Shown in pieces: positions 26,226 to 35,440 of a stretch of DNA of 64,000 nucleotides. Under the pieces are notes generated by a model. It saw nothing but the letters and a program-made list of their open reading frames with translations. It ran no database searches and was not told where the DNA came from. The stretch's first letter is position 1; every line of letters begins with the position of its first letter. The position numbers and the translations under genes were made by a program. The DNA comes from Panacibacter ginsenosidivorans (GTDB taxonomy: Bacteria > Bacteroidota > Bacteroidia > Chitinophagales > Chitinophagaceae): the NCBI RefSeq assembly GCF_007971225.1, contig NZ_CP042435.1, positions 186,001 to 250,000 of the forward strand, read 5' to 3'.

Positions 26226-26936
26226 TTGATTTGTGCATTAACGATAGTGAGATACAAACGATATATGGGCTGGTGCGGGCTTTTATCTATGGCATTATTC
26301 AGGCTTCCACTATTCTTTAATGAGCAAATCAATTTCTGGAAACTATTGGGTTGCGGAAAGAATGGAACCTTTGATATTTATCCGGACTGGCGGCAATGGG
26401 CAATACTAGTCGTCAAACGTGAATCGTCAAACGTGAATAAAGACAATAAACTTTTATATGGCTCTTTTATAAATGCATGGTGGAATTTTTTTCGATGTGA
26501 AGTTTATACCATTATACTTGAACCAATAGAAGGTCATGGCACCTGGGACGGTAAAGAAGCATTTGGTAAACTTCCCAGGCAAACTGACCACGAAGGAATG
26601 GTTGCGGTGCTTACAAGAGCCACTATAAGACTAAATCGACTGCGGCATTTCTGGAAGCACGTTGATGCCGTTGCTACACAAATGAACAATGCAGACGGCT
26701 TCATAACTTCTGTTGGAATAGGCGAAGTACCGTGGATAAAACAAGCCACGTTCAGTATATGGGAAAGCAAAGAGCATATGAAAATGTTTGCTTACAAAAT
26801 GAAAGATCATGCTGAAGTTGTAAGAAAAACCAGGCAGGAAAACTGGTATAGTGAAGATATGTTTGTACGCTTTAAACCCATTTTATCCTTTGGAAATTTG
26901 CACGGTATAGATCCTTTGAAATTGAAGTTGCAATAA
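26226..26936 (+). CDS. Spheroidene monooxygenase (CrtA)-like protein
   Basis: 236 residues starting from TTG 26226. The residues before the first ATG (26265) already match the family N-terminus (LTIVRYKRYMGWCGLLSMAL), so the non-ATG start is preferred. Conserved blocks: FWKLLGCGKNGTFDIYPDWRQWAIL, GTWDGKEAFG, VLTRATIRLNRLRHFWKHV, SVGIGEVPWIKQATFSIWES and WYSEDMFVRF. CrtA enzymes oxygenate carotenoids, but homologues in non-phototrophs without carotenoid genes are common, and no crt gene is nearby. A perfect 14-bp tandem duplication at 26411-26438 sits in a loop-like segment (VKRESSNVNKDNK). Confidence 0.8.
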   Translation: MICALTIVRYKRYMGWCGLLSMALFRLPLFFNEQINFWKLLGCGKNGTFDIYPDWRQWAILVVKRESSNVNKDNKLLYGSFINAWWNFFRCEVYTIILEPIEGHGTWDGKEAFGKLPRQTDHEGMVAVLTRATIRLNRLRHFWKHVDAVATQMNNADGFITSVGIGEVPWIKQATFSIWESKEHMKMFAYKMKDHAEVVRKTRQENWYSEDMFVRFKPILSFGNLHGIDPLKLKLQ

Positions 26937-26963
26937 TTTTTTTACAAGCTTTAGTACTACTAT

Positions 26964-27137
26964 CATCGCCGCTTGTGTCACTCACTTGTACGTTCTAAAC
27001 AGGTGTGAGCTATCAGGTATCAGCATTCAGTAAGCAAAGCATATTCACCTCAACCGCACTGCTGAAACCTATTCATGGGTACAAGAGTGCGACGCAACGC
27101 AGTTTAATTCAAGTACTCAAGCCGGGTACAAAAAAAG
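26964..27137. repeat. Paired repeat element (well-conserved copy)
   Basis: CATCGCC flank, forward half-site TTGTGTCACTCACTTGTAC (26973-26991), an 87-base interior starting GTTCTAAACAGGTGTGAGC, the reverse half-site GTACAAGAGTGCGACGCAA (27079-27097), then outer motif AAGCCGGGTACAAAAAAA (27119-27136). The interior is clearly homologous to that of 38443-38592. Confidence 0.88.
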
Positions 27138-27163
27138 GCAACAGCATTATGCAGTTGCCTTTT
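27131..27163 (-). terminator. Terminator of the receiver-domain gene
   Basis: On the minus strand, AAAAGGCAAC and GTTGCCTTTTTTT pair around an 11-base loop and end in a T-run. Its T-run is formed by the outer motif of the repeat element. It may act in both directions. Confidence 0.75.
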
Positions 27164-27231
27164 AGTTGAGCCGCTATGGAGAATAAATAAAAGCCTATGA
27201 ATTTTTTTGAATCACTAAATATTGAAGGTTA

Positions 27232-27615
27232 TTAATTATAGTTTGGGGTCTGCTGCTGTAATATCGATCTGAAAGATTCAGCCATGGCAGATATTTTTAC
27301 GCGGTCCTTTACTATGTGATAACTGGCACCACATTGTATGGCTTCTTTCGCTGCAGGGTCTCCCATTATCTCTGTTAAAACAATAAGCGGTATTTTCATC
27401 CCTATACCTGCAAGTTCTTTAAAATTATCGCTCATTTTTTTTTCTGAGAAAGCAAGATCATACAATAGCAGGTCAAATTTAACCGAACCCATTAGCGTTG
27501 TAGCTTCTTTCATTGTATAAGCATATATAATGTTTACCGACAAACCAGTTGCGGTAAGGGGGGCGTTAACCCAGTTAAGGTCGCTGTCATTGTCAGAGAT
27601 TATTAGTATATGCAT
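27232..27615 (-). CDS. Receiver-domain-only response regulator
   Basis: 127 residues, one REC domain and no output domain. Acidic Asp8 and Asp10, phosphoacceptor Asp53 (LLLYDLAFSE), Thr81 (IVLTE) and Lys103 (HIVKD) are all present, so phosphorylation is possible. The usual MP after the Asp is missing. Single-domain regulators act in phosphorelays or by protein contact. It precedes another REC-only gene and a NarL/PAS-kinase pair on the same strand. A 630-base gap upstream (27616-28249) shows no convincing gene. Confidence 0.82.
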   Translation of the reverse strand: MHILIISDNDSDLNWVNAPLTATGLSVNIIYAYTMKEATTLMGSVKFDLLLYDLAFSEKKMSDNFKELAGIGMKIPLIVLTEIMGDPAAKEAIQCGASYHIVKDRVKISAMAESFRSILQQQTPNYN

Positions 27616-28054
27616 AATATGATGATTGCTACAAGTATAATTTAATGAACCTCTGTATTATTAATACAGTAATGTTTTTGTAAGTACTGTTAACTTTGTT
27701 TGTATTGGTGTGGCCATCAATTTATTTTGATGGCCTTTCACCATTACAATACATGTGCATCATTTCACTCTTAACCTCTTTGCAATTTCACTTCCGGGCT
27801 TCACATTTCTTTAATGCACACATGCACTATTGGGGTTTGCTATTATTTGGTTTTCCAGGAACAATTAGTTTTACAAAATATAATTAGTAAAATTTCATGG
27901 CTGGTTATAAAGACTCTCTCTCTCAGTTTTCAGCAACTTCTTTCGGGGTTAGCCCTGATCTTGAATCCTTAATTTGATGTAACAAAATAACTATATTGCG
28001 AAAGCTTAAAAAATAGTGTAATCAATGTTTTTAGGGTACTACTTCCTGTATGAT

Positions 28055-28076
28055 TAGTGTAGTGTATTTACTACAC
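28055..28076. promoter_or_regulatory. Small palindrome GTGTAGT/ACTACAC
   Basis: GTGTAGT and ACTACAC around six bases, downstream of the REC-only gene at 28250. Its core GTAGTGTATTTACTAC resembles GTAGTACGATTACTAC inside the hairpin upstream of the same gene. Possible binding site for one regulator; motif only. Confidence 0.3.
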
Positions 28077-28249
28077 ATTTTTATTAATAGATATTATGTT
28101 TCATTGCTAATATCATATAACAGGAGTATAATTTTTTAACATTAGATTTATTAAATCTATTAGAATGCTTTTCTGTTGGCAAGTTCTGTTGATGCTTATT
28201 AGGGTGGACTAAAGGCGGTTAATTTTATAAAAGGAAGATAAGATATTTA

Positions 28250-28627
28250 TTATGCTTCTAGAGCAGTTATTATATCGGGAATCATATCAAAATCTTTTGA
28301 TTTATCTACAAAATGATCTGCGCCAAGTTTTAAACATAACTGGCGGTAATAGTCATTTGCATTATTGGTAAGCATTGCTACTGTAATGGAGGGGTACTTT
28401 TCTTTTACAATACGCAATAGTTCGATGCCGCTTGTGTCTGGCAGGTTAATGTCAAGAAGAATAATATCAGGTGTTGTTTGTTCCAGTATTTCAAGTGCGG
28501 CAGTAACAGTAAATGCATGGGAAATAGAATCCACCTGCTCAAGTTCATTAAGCATATCAGTCAACCTCTCAATAATCAGATATGAATCATCCACAATAAG
28601 TATCATCTTATTTTTTTTGTATTGCAT
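28250..28627 (-). CDS. Receiver-domain-only response regulator
   Basis: 125 residues, or 118 if read from the ATG of MILIVDDS; the longer start has GAGGG too close for normal spacing, so the choice is open. A complete REC domain: IVDDSYLIIE, phosphoacceptor Asp59 in IILLDINLPDTSG, VAMLTNN and DHFVDKSKDF with the Lys. No output domain. It stands alone between two GTAGT-type palindromes and 277 bases from the NarL-type regulator. Confidence 0.88.
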   Translation of the reverse strand: MQYKKNKMILIVDDSYLIIERLTDMLNELEQVDSISHAFTVTAALEILEQTTPDIILLDINLPDTSGIELLRIVKEKYPSITVAMLTNNANDYYRQLCLKLGADHFVDKSKDFDMIPDIITALEA

Positions 28628-28692
28628 TTCCCTCGCGGATTAATGCAAACTTATTCTTACATATATTATTAAAAAATAGTTCTCTTGCTCTC

Positions 28693-28738
28693 TTTATTGT
28701 AGTACGATTACTACAAACAGTAATGGTACTACAATAAA
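28693..28738. promoter_or_regulatory. Long palindrome upstream of the REC-only gene
   Basis: TTTATTGTAGTAC (28693-28705) and GTACTACAATAAA (28726-28738) pair perfectly. With the inner ATTACT/AGTAAT the stem reaches 20 bp with one mismatch and a six-base loop. It lies 66 bases before the REC-only start. It could be an operator or an RNA hairpin. Confidence 0.55.
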
Positions 28739-28842
28739 CTTAAAGAGCAGGAAGTTAGTCGTAATAGGCTACTAAAAACAAACATCTTAAATACAGGCTT
28801 GATTATGACCTGTGTTTGGCTACTGCATTGTTCATTATTGTT

Positions 28843-28880
28843 CGGAACGTACAAGTGAGTGACACAACCGGCGATGCCAT
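28843..28880 (-). repeat. Half-site of the repeat family, reverse
   Basis: GTACAAGTGAGTGACACAA at 28849-28867, with outer flank CCGGCGATGCCA. No forward partner to its left within 1.7 kb, so it is unpaired. Confidence 0.8.
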
Positions 28881-28904
28881 TTATTTGGATGCGCGGAAAA
28901 TAAA

Positions 28905-29534
28905 TTAAATGAGTTTATTTTCTATGGCGTATAGAGTAAGGTCTGCATTTGTTTTAAGATTCATTTTGGCCATTATGCGTGCCCTGTAAGTACTTACAGT
29001 TGTAACGCTTAACGACATTTGATCTGCAATATCTGAAACCGCCTTGCCGGATGCCAGTAATTTTAAAACTTCAAACTCACGGTCTGAAAGGTATTCATGT
29101 AATGGTTTTTCATTGTCTTTATCAAGACTTGAGGCAAGTTGTTCTGCAATGGATGGTGTTATATATTTTTTACCGAGTAATACACGATGTATTGCTTTTA
29201 TTAATTCTTCCGGCGCAGATTCTTTATTAAGATAACCTGATGCTCCTGCCTTTAAGACCCTTATGGCATAATGCTCTTCTGCATGCACACTCAATATTAA
29301 TACAGGTAATTTTGGGTTATGTAATTTTATTTGCTGTAATGCTTCCATACCGGATCGTCCCGGCATAGAGAGATCTGATATTACCACATCCCATTCTTCT
29401 TTCATCACTTTTTTAAGAAGGATATCTGCATCCGCAGCTTCCTGAACATCTGCAGTGGGAAATTCATCCAGCAATATCTGTTTTAGTCCACGTCTAACAA
29501 CCGTATGATCGTCTGCAATAAGTATCCGTAGCAT
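28905..29534 (-). CDS. NarL/FixJ-type response regulator
   Basis: 209 residues from ATG 29534 (MLRILIADDHTVVRRGLK); a longer in-frame start overlaps the kinase gene and is not favoured. REC domain with phosphoacceptor Asp54 (VVISDLSMPGRSG), then a LuxR-type helix-turn-helix at about 145-200 (LSDREFEVLKLLASGKAVSDIADQMSLS, TVSTYRARIM). It is the natural partner of the HisKA_3 kinase 22 bases upstream in the same operon. Target genes unknown. Confidence 0.95.
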   Translation of the reverse strand: MLRILIADDHTVVRRGLKQILLDEFPTADVQEAADADILLKKVMKEEWDVVISDLSMPGRSGMEALQQIKLHNPKLPVLILSVHAEEHYAIRVLKAGASGYLNKESAPEELIKAIHRVLLGKKYITPSIAEQLASSLDKDNEKPLHEYLSDREFEVLKLLASGKAVSDIADQMSLSVTTVSTYRARIMAKMNLKTNADLTLYAIENKLI

Positions 29535-29556
29535 ATTTATATATTTTTCTAAAAGG

Positions 29557-32112
29557 CTATGTAGCTTGTAAGGGTACAGATACATTTACCGTAGTGCCTT
29601 CACCCGGCATGCTGTTTATCTCGTATACACCTCCCATCATTAAAGTGCGTTCTTTCATTCCTAGAAGGCCCAATGTTTTTCTGTTACCCGTTGTACCTGC
29701 ATCAAATCCTTTTCCATTATCTGTAATAGTTAACCTTAATATATTCTCTTTTATATCCACTGCTGTACTTACAAATGATGCACCGGAATGACGTGCTACA
29801 TTGGTAAGCGATTCCTGGTATATACGGAATAAACCTATCGCTATATTTTTTCCTGTTTGCACTTCTTCAATAACTGTTCTAAAACTTACAGGTATTCCAA
29901 AACGTCTTTCAAATTCAAGGCTATACCATTGTAATGCATCTATAAGGCCAAGGTCATCGAGTATACTTGGCCGTAGCTCTGTAGCTATTTTCCTTACGGT
30001 TTTTACTGTTTCATCAAGTAATGTCAACACGTTCTTTATTTTTTGATTAACAGCTTCATCTTCTCCTTTTAACCTTTTTGATATCCAGGATACATCCATT
30101 TTAAGCCCTGTGATCTGTTGCCCCAGCTCATCATGTATTTCACGTGCAATAACAGATCTTTCTTCTTCTCTTATATCCTGGAGATGTGATGCAAGCCCTC
30201 TGAGTTCCTCATGTGATTCTTTTAGTCTTTGTTCCGTTATAAACTTTTCTGTTATATCATTTGAAAGTACCAATCTTACCGGGTGTCCTTTATAAATAAT
30301 ATCATCCCTGAATATCTCTACATATATAGTTGTTCCATCTTTCTTTTTATGGCGCCATATACCTGCGCGGCGAATACCTGTTGCTGATGTTTTTGTTTCT
30401 TCCAAAAAGATCGCCTTGTCTTCTTCAGGCCGTAAATCCAGCAGATTAAGACTGAGAAATTCAGTTCTCGTATATCCATAGTGGCTAACTGCAGCATTAT
30501 TGACTTCTATAATGTGCCTTTCCGGAACTGTAAACATCCACATAGGCAAAGGATTATTCTCGAAGAGCATTTTATATTTCTGCTCCGAATCAAATAATTC
30601 TTTTTCTGCTTTTTTTCTTTCACTTATATCTATGCCCATTCCTATTAGGCAGGGCCTTTCATCATACATTCCGAAAATACCATTAAAATAATAGGGGGTT
30701 GTATTTTTATTTTTACTTACAAAATCAGCTTCCACATCAGCATACCCCTCTGTAAAAACAAGCTTTATCTTTTCACCAACAAATATTTTATCCTCTCCTT
30801 CAAAGAACATATCGGGCGTCATTTCGCTTATCTCTTCACTGCTGTAACCGGAAACGGCCTCAAACCGTTTATTCCATCGCAAAAATTTGCCATTAGAATC
30901 AAATAAATAAAAGATACCAGGCAAGCTGTTGATAATAGAATCTGAAAGTTCTTTTTCTTTCAATAATATTTTTTCAGACTTTCTTTGTACTGCATTTTTT
31001 ACTTCAGTAACATCTGTGCACAAACACAAAAACTCATGAATACCCCCTTCGGAATTTCTTACAACTGTTACAGATATAAGAACAGGAAATATAGTACCAT
31101 CTTTCCTTTTATGATTTACTTCTCCTTTCCAATATCCTTTTTCTCCAATCGTTGTTCTTATCTGTATACGTGCCTCATCTGTCATCTGAGGTTGAAGTAT
31201 TTCATCGACAGTTTTATTCAATACTTCTGCAGCCTTATAACCATACATTTCTTCTGCAGCTTTGTTCCAGCTTAATATTATATTGTACGAAGTGGTTGAG
31301 TAAATTGCATCATTGGTATTTTCGATGAGCCTCGACATTTGCAAAAGCTGTCGTTCATTCTTCTTAAAAGCCGTTATATCCCTGCATATCCAAACATAGC
31401 CGTCTGTCTTGTTGTTTTTATCTTTTGTTACAGAAATAGATTCTTCTATTTCCAGTGCATGCCCATCCCTGTTCATATGCATAACCTCACCTATCCAAAA
31501 ACCATTTTGTTTAATTCCGTCATCAATGCTTTTATAAATTTCTTTGGTAAGGTTAGGTCTTACTACATCCTTAAGAAGCATACCCGTTACTTCTTCTTTG
31601 CTGTACCCATATATTTTTTCAGCGGCTTTATTCCAGCTTATTATTTTAAATTCCAGATCTGTAGAAAGTATTGCATCTGCTGTTCTTTCTATCAATCCGG
31701 CAAGATGCAATGTATTGGTTATCTTATTAATTCCCGAAGGTGTATCAAGTATAAGCGTAAAATTTGCTGTGTCTTCTTTTATACCAGGTAGTGCAGTTAT
31801 ACTTATTATCACAGAAAAGATACTTCCGTCTTTTCTTCTGCAAGATTCCTTATTGATGTAAGCCCCATTATTTTTTGCGGCTTCAAGTGCGTTTAAATAA
31901 TCAGCTTCACCCTTTTCGTTTCCACACAAAGCACAAAAAGTCAGGCCACACATTTCATGCATGGTATACCCTATAGTTTTTTCTGCACTCTTGTTACAAC
32001 TGATAATTTTACCAGTGCGATCGAGCAAAAGAACCGCACGGTCTTTTGAAAGCTCCAATAACGCACTAAAACTATCTTCGCTAAATGCATTGAATTGTTC
32101 TGATAATCCCAT
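29557..32112 (-). CDS. Multi-PAS sensor histidine kinase, NarX/HisKA_3 type
   Basis: 851 residues. Five PAS/PAC modules run from about residue 13 to 625 (for example DRTGKIISCNKSAEKTIGY, SWNKAAEKIYGYSKEEV, SWNKAAEEMYGYKAAEV, DSNGKFLRWNKRFEAVSGYS, VPERHIIEVNNAAVSHYGYT). The dimerisation domain has phosphoaccepting His660 in AREIHDELGQQ, and the ATPase has YQESLTNVARHSGA, DNGKGFD and LGLLGMKER. No membrane helix or signal peptide is seen, so it should sense a cytosolic cue, perhaps redox or a small ligand. It pairs with the NarL-type regulator that follows. Confidence 0.94.
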   Translation of the reverse strand: MGLSEQFNAFSEDSFSALLELSKDRAVLLLDRTGKIISCNKSAEKTIGYTMHEMCGLTFCALCGNEKGEADYLNALEAAKNNGAYINKESCRRKDGSIFSVIISITALPGIKEDTANFTLILDTPSGINKITNTLHLAGLIERTADAILSTDLEFKIISWNKAAEKIYGYSKEEVTGMLLKDVVRPNLTKEIYKSIDDGIKQNGFWIGEVMHMNRDGHALEIEESISVTKDKNNKTDGYVWICRDITAFKKNERQLLQMSRLIENTNDAIYSTTSYNIILSWNKAAEEMYGYKAAEVLNKTVDEILQPQMTDEARIQIRTTIGEKGYWKGEVNHKRKDGTIFPVLISVTVVRNSEGGIHEFLCLCTDVTEVKNAVQRKSEKILLKEKELSDSIINSLPGIFYLFDSNGKFLRWNKRFEAVSGYSSEEISEMTPDMFFEGEDKIFVGEKIKLVFTEGYADVEADFVSKNKNTTPYYFNGIFGMYDERPCLIGMGIDISERKKAEKELFDSEQKYKMLFENNPLPMWMFTVPERHIIEVNNAAVSHYGYTRTEFLSLNLLDLRPEEDKAIFLEETKTSATGIRRAGIWRHKKKDGTTIYVEIFRDDIIYKGHPVRLVLSNDITEKFITEQRLKESHEELRGLASHLQDIREEERSVIAREIHDELGQQITGLKMDVSWISKRLKGEDEAVNQKIKNVLTLLDETVKTVRKIATELRPSILDDLGLIDALQWYSLEFERRFGIPVSFRTVIEEVQTGKNIAIGLFRIYQESLTNVARHSGASFVSTAVDIKENILRLTITDNGKGFDAGTTGNRKTLGLLGMKERTLMMGGVYEINSMPGEGTTVNVSVPLQAT

Positions 32113-32308
32113 TGGTCAGCAAAGACTTTAATTCAGTTAATATTTTGTTTTAGCCTTGGAGACTATATGCTGAGTTTCTACCAATTAAGTTCTTTATAAA
32201 AATAAGTAAAAACCAAAGGCCAAATAAAATAATATTTATCAATCAAATTGTGTAAGCATAAAATATATTTCTTTTTTGTGCCGTACACTATAACACAAAT
32301 TAAGCTTT

Positions 32309-32329
32309 TGTTGCGTCGCACACTTCTAA
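32309..32329 (+). repeat. Half-site of the repeat family, forward
   Basis: TTGCGTCGCACACTTCTAA at 32311-32329. With the reverse copy at 33934 it brackets the sugar kinase and YhcH genes. The rest of the 32113-32500 gap shows nothing else. Confidence 0.7.
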
Positions 32330-32500
32330 GCTTTCCTCACTATTTGGCAAAATAAAAAACTGTTTATTATTCAACAAATATCTTCAATGCTTAATGAATA
32401 TGTGAAAATCAAAAATATAAAAACCGCCAAAAGATAAAATTCTTTAATCTCTCGCGGAACTAAATTTTTATTTCCTTTATCTTGATGTGAAATTGAAATC

Positions 32501-33421
32501 ATGCCTTCCATCATTACTATAACTGTAAACCCATGTATTGATAAAAGCTGCAGTGTAGAAAGGATAATGCCGGAAAAAAAATTACGTTGCGGTGTTCCTA
32601 AATTTGAACCGGGTGGTGGTGGTATCAATGTTAGCCGTGCTATTCAAAAGCTTGGAGGATCTTCATTACCAGTTTTTCTCGGTGGCGGCCCGGTTTGTAT
32701 AATGCTGCAACAATTGCTGGAAAAAGAAAATATATACCCCCATATTATTCCCATAAAGGATAATACAAGAGAAAATTTTATTGTACATGAAACATCAACC
32801 GGCAACCAATACAGGTTTGGTATGCCCGGACCTTCGGTAGCAGAAAATGAATTACAGCAATGCATAGATTTTATTGCTGGTTTGCAAGCCGATTACGTTG
32901 TAGCAAGTGGTAGCCTGACGCCAAACGCACCAGTGGATTTCTTTGCAAGAATTGGCAAGGTAATTAGATATACCAATACAAAATATATAGTAGATACATC
33001 CGGCGATGCTATAAAACACGCATTACAACAAGGTATTTACCTGTGGAAACCCAATCTGGGTGAGTTAAGTGCCTATGCGGGTTACGATGAATTATCTGCT
33101 GATACTGCTGTAGAAGCAGCGAGAAAAGTTATTGCCGCAAAAAATGCAGAAGTGATCGTGGTCTCGATGGGGGCTGCAGGTGCTTTGCTTGTAACAAAAG
33201 ATATTACTGAACGTTTTGCTGCCCCTGTTGTAAAAAGAAAAAGTACAGTTGGCGCCGGCGACAGTATGGTGGCAGGCATCGTTTACAGCATTGCCAATGG
33301 CAAACCCCTGAGCGATGCAGTAAGATACGGTGTAATGTGCGGAACCGCCGCTACTATGAATTACGGCACAGAATTATGCCGCAAAGAAGATGTGGAATAT
33401 TTATATAATCAGCATTATTAA
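32501..33421 (+). CDS. 1-phosphofructokinase-family sugar kinase (PfkB superfamily)
   Basis: 306 residues. The N-terminus ITITVNPCIDKSCSVERI and GGGGINVSRAIQKLGG are the substrate side of FruK/LacC/PfkB kinases. DTSGDAIKHALQQGIYLWKPNLGEL and the anion-hole motif TVGAGDSMVAGIVYS, with catalytic Asp, follow. It phosphorylates a sugar phosphate with ATP; fructose-6-P, fructose-1-P and tagatose-6-P are all possible. No PTS gene is nearby, which favours a PfkB-like 6-phosphofructokinase role. The YhcH gene starts 18 bases later. Confidence 0.9.
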   Translation: MPSIITITVNPCIDKSCSVERIMPEKKLRCGVPKFEPGGGGINVSRAIQKLGGSSLPVFLGGGPVCIMLQQLLEKENIYPHIIPIKDNTRENFIVHETSTGNQYRFGMPGPSVAENELQQCIDFIAGLQADYVVASGSLTPNAPVDFFARIGKVIRYTNTKYIVDTSGDAIKHALQQGIYLWKPNLGELSAYAGYDELSADTAVEAARKVIAAKNAEVIVVSMGAAGALLVTKDITERFAAPVVKRKSTVGAGDSMVAGIVYSIANGKPLSDAVRYGVMCGTAATMNYGTELCRKEDVEYLYNQHY

Positions 33422-33439
33422 TAACAGTAAAACAAAAAC

Positions 33440-33892
33440 ATGATTATTGATAGATTGGATAATGCACATCATTACTCATTAATGCACTCCGGTATAGCAA
33501 AAGCATTTGAATGGTTGCAAATGACAGACCTGCATACAATTGACGCAGGAAAATATTTTATTGACGCAGAAAATATTTTTGCTATTGTACAGGAGTACGA
33601 AACGCTTGATGCTACCAATGAACAAATGGAAGCACATAAGAAATATATTGATGTGCAATACATGATAAATGGTGAAGAACTGGTTGGTCTTGCATTATTA
33701 AGCAATCAAGCCATTTCAAAACCTTATGAAGAAGAAACAGATTTTTTGCAGGTTGCAGATGCACCTTCTTTCTTTGCAACTTTATCAGCAGGTAATTTTA
33801 TGATCTTCTACCCTACTGACCTGCACATGCCATGCATAAAAATAAATACACCTGCAATGGTAAAAAAGGTAGTTGTCAAAGTCGCTCTGTAA
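33440..33892 (+). CDS. YhcH/YjgK/YiaL family protein
   Basis: 150 residues matching DUF386, a cupin-like family: IAKAFEWLQMTDLHTIDAGKYFID, EQMEAHKKYIDVQYMINGEE and FMIFYPTDLHMPCI, with the His and Glu metal ligands of the fold. Family members are often next to sugar or sialic acid catabolism genes and may be anomerases or related isomerases. Its position 18 bases after a sugar kinase fits a role in the same carbohydrate step. Confidence 0.92.
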   Translation: MIIDRLDNAHHYSLMHSGIAKAFEWLQMTDLHTIDAGKYFIDAENIFAIVQEYETLDATNEQMEAHKKYIDVQYMINGEELVGLALLSNQAISKPYEEETDFLQVADAPSFFATLSAGNFMIFYPTDLHMPCIKINTPAMVKKVVVKVAL

Positions 33893-33933
33893 TTATAGAA
33901 AGTAGATTGTTTTATTGCGCATAATGATCTTAT

Positions 33934-33991
33934 GTACAAGTGTGCGACGCAACAGACGATGCCACACTTACTGAAGACCGGCTCCAAAAAA
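33934..33991 (-). repeat. Repeat element end: half-site plus outer motif, reverse
   Basis: GTACAAGTGTGCGACGCAA at 33934-33952, CAGACGATGCCA flank, then outer motif AGACCGGCTCCAAAAAAG ending just before the thiolase stop codon. It lies between convergent genes. Confidence 0.8.
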
Positions 33992-33995
33992 GTAT

Positions 33996-35174
33996 CTATA
34001 CATTTTCTATAACCATGGCACTTGCACCGCCACCGCCATTACAAATACCTGCAGCACCATATTTAGCATTGTTTGCTTTTAGCACATTGATCAAGGTAAC
34101 AATGATTCTTGCACCACTGCATCCCAACGGATGACCCAACGACACTGCACCACCATGCACATTTACTTTTGAAGGATCAAGATGCATGCGTTTGCTATTT
34201 TCTATGCCCACCACGCTGAATGCCTCATTTAATTCCCAATATTCAATATCGGTCATTTGCAAACCAGCTTTGTTTACCGCTTTTGGTACAGCAACTGAAG
34301 GTGTTGTTGTAAACCATTCCGGAGCTTGCTCTGCATCTGCATAGCTGCGTATTTTAGCAATGGGTTTTAATCCCAGTTCATCAGCTTTTTCTTTGCTCAT
34401 CAGCACCAATGCGGCCGCACCATCATTCATGGTACTTGCATTGGCAGCAGTTACTGTTCCATCTTTTTGAAATGCCGGATTTAATGTTGGTATCTTATCA
34501 AATTTTACATTAAAAGGTTCTTCGTCTTTAGCAAATACTATAGGCTCACCCTTGCGTTGCGGAATTTCGACAGAAACAATTTCATTAGCGAATTTTCCCT
34601 GTTCCCATGCGGCCTGGCTGCGCTTATAACTTTCAATAGCAAATGCATCCTGCTCTTCGCGGCTTATGCCACATTCTTTAGCGCAAAGCTCTGCTGCATT
34701 GCCCATTGCTTTTCCATCATACACATCAGTCAATCCATCTTTTGCCAATCCATCGATCATGGTTGTATTGCCATATTTATTTCCCCAGCGCATACTATCA
34801 ACATAAAAAGGAACACTGCTCATATTTTCCATACCGCCTGCTACTACAATATCCGCATCACCCAGTGCAATACTTTGTGCAGCCTGTGCAATAGCTTTCA
34901 TACCACTGGCACAAACTTTATTTACCGTTGTACAATTAACTTCATTAGGTAAGCCTGCAAATTTTGCGGCTTGTCTTGCCGGCGCCTGTCCAAGATTGGC
35001 CTGTATTACACAACCCATCAGCACATCCTGCACTTGAGACGCATTGATGCCTGCTTTTGTAATGGCACCTTTAATAGCAATTGCTCCAAGTTTTGTAGCC
35101 GATATATCTTTTAAACTTCCGCCAAAACTGCCCATTGGTGTGCGCACTGCGGATATGATGACAACTTCTTTCAT
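33996..35174 (-). CDS. Acetyl-CoA C-acyltransferase (thiolase)
   Basis: 392 residues from ATG 35174 (MKEVVIISAVRTPMGSFGGS); the in-frame ATG at 35285 would translate a repeat half-site. Catalytic Cys88 (NKVCASGMKAI), GGMENMS, NEAFSV, the acid/base NVHGGAVSLGHPLGCSGARI and the C-terminal Cys in GICNGGGGASAMVIE are all present. Thiolases condense two acetyl-CoA or cleave 3-ketoacyl-CoA. The close match to biosynthetic acetyl-CoA acetyltransferases cannot by itself tell direction. No other beta-oxidation gene is adjacent. Confidence 0.95.
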   Translation of the reverse strand: MKEVVIISAVRTPMGSFGGSLKDISATKLGAIAIKGAITKAGINASQVQDVLMGCVIQANLGQAPARQAAKFAGLPNEVNCTTVNKVCASGMKAIAQAAQSIALGDADIVVAGGMENMSSVPFYVDSMRWGNKYGNTTMIDGLAKDGLTDVYDGKAMGNAAELCAKECGISREEQDAFAIESYKRSQAAWEQGKFANEIVSVEIPQRKGEPIVFAKDEEPFNVKFDKIPTLNPAFQKDGTVTAANASTMNDGAAALVLMSKEKADELGLKPIAKIRSYADAEQAPEWFTTTPSVAVPKAVNKAGLQMTDIEYWELNEAFSVVGIENSKRMHLDPSKVNVHGGAVSLGHPLGCSGARIIVTLINVLKANNAKYGAAGICNGGGGASAMVIENV

Positions 35175-35227
35175 ATGACTTTTATAATTTGAGGCTGCGA
35201 AGATAACGATTGTTAGTGTAAAGATTA

Positions 35228-35415
35228 TGAGCCCGGCTTTTGTATTGCTATTAAACTTTTCTTGCGTCGCACCCTTGTGCGGCATTGCATTTTAGCAACA
35301 AATGAAAAGTCAAAAGTGAAAAGTGGATATTATGTTTTGACTTTTCACCTTTCACTTCTCACCTGATGAATTCGGCTCTGAACGCAAAAGTGAGTGACAC
35401 AACATGCGATGCCAC
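35228..35415. repeat. Paired repeat element
   Basis: Outer motif TGAGCCCGGCT (35228), forward half-site TTGCGTCGCACCCTTGTGC (35262-35280), an interior with AAAAGTCAAAAGTGAAAAGT and its inverted copy, then reverse half-site GCAAAAGTGAGTGACACAA (35384-35402) and flank CATGCGATGCCA. Confidence 0.82.
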
Positions 35416-35440
35416 ATGTACAAAAGTTTGCAACAAAAAA

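Noticed and set aside
27696-27887. 63-codon frame in the 630-base gap
   Set aside because: Low-quality hydrophobic translation, no start context, no neighbour on the same strand; best regarded as chance.
33996-35285. Longer start for the thiolase at 35285
   Set aside because: The 37 extra residues come from the repeat element at 35228-35280 and lack homology; thiolases start at MKEVVIISA.
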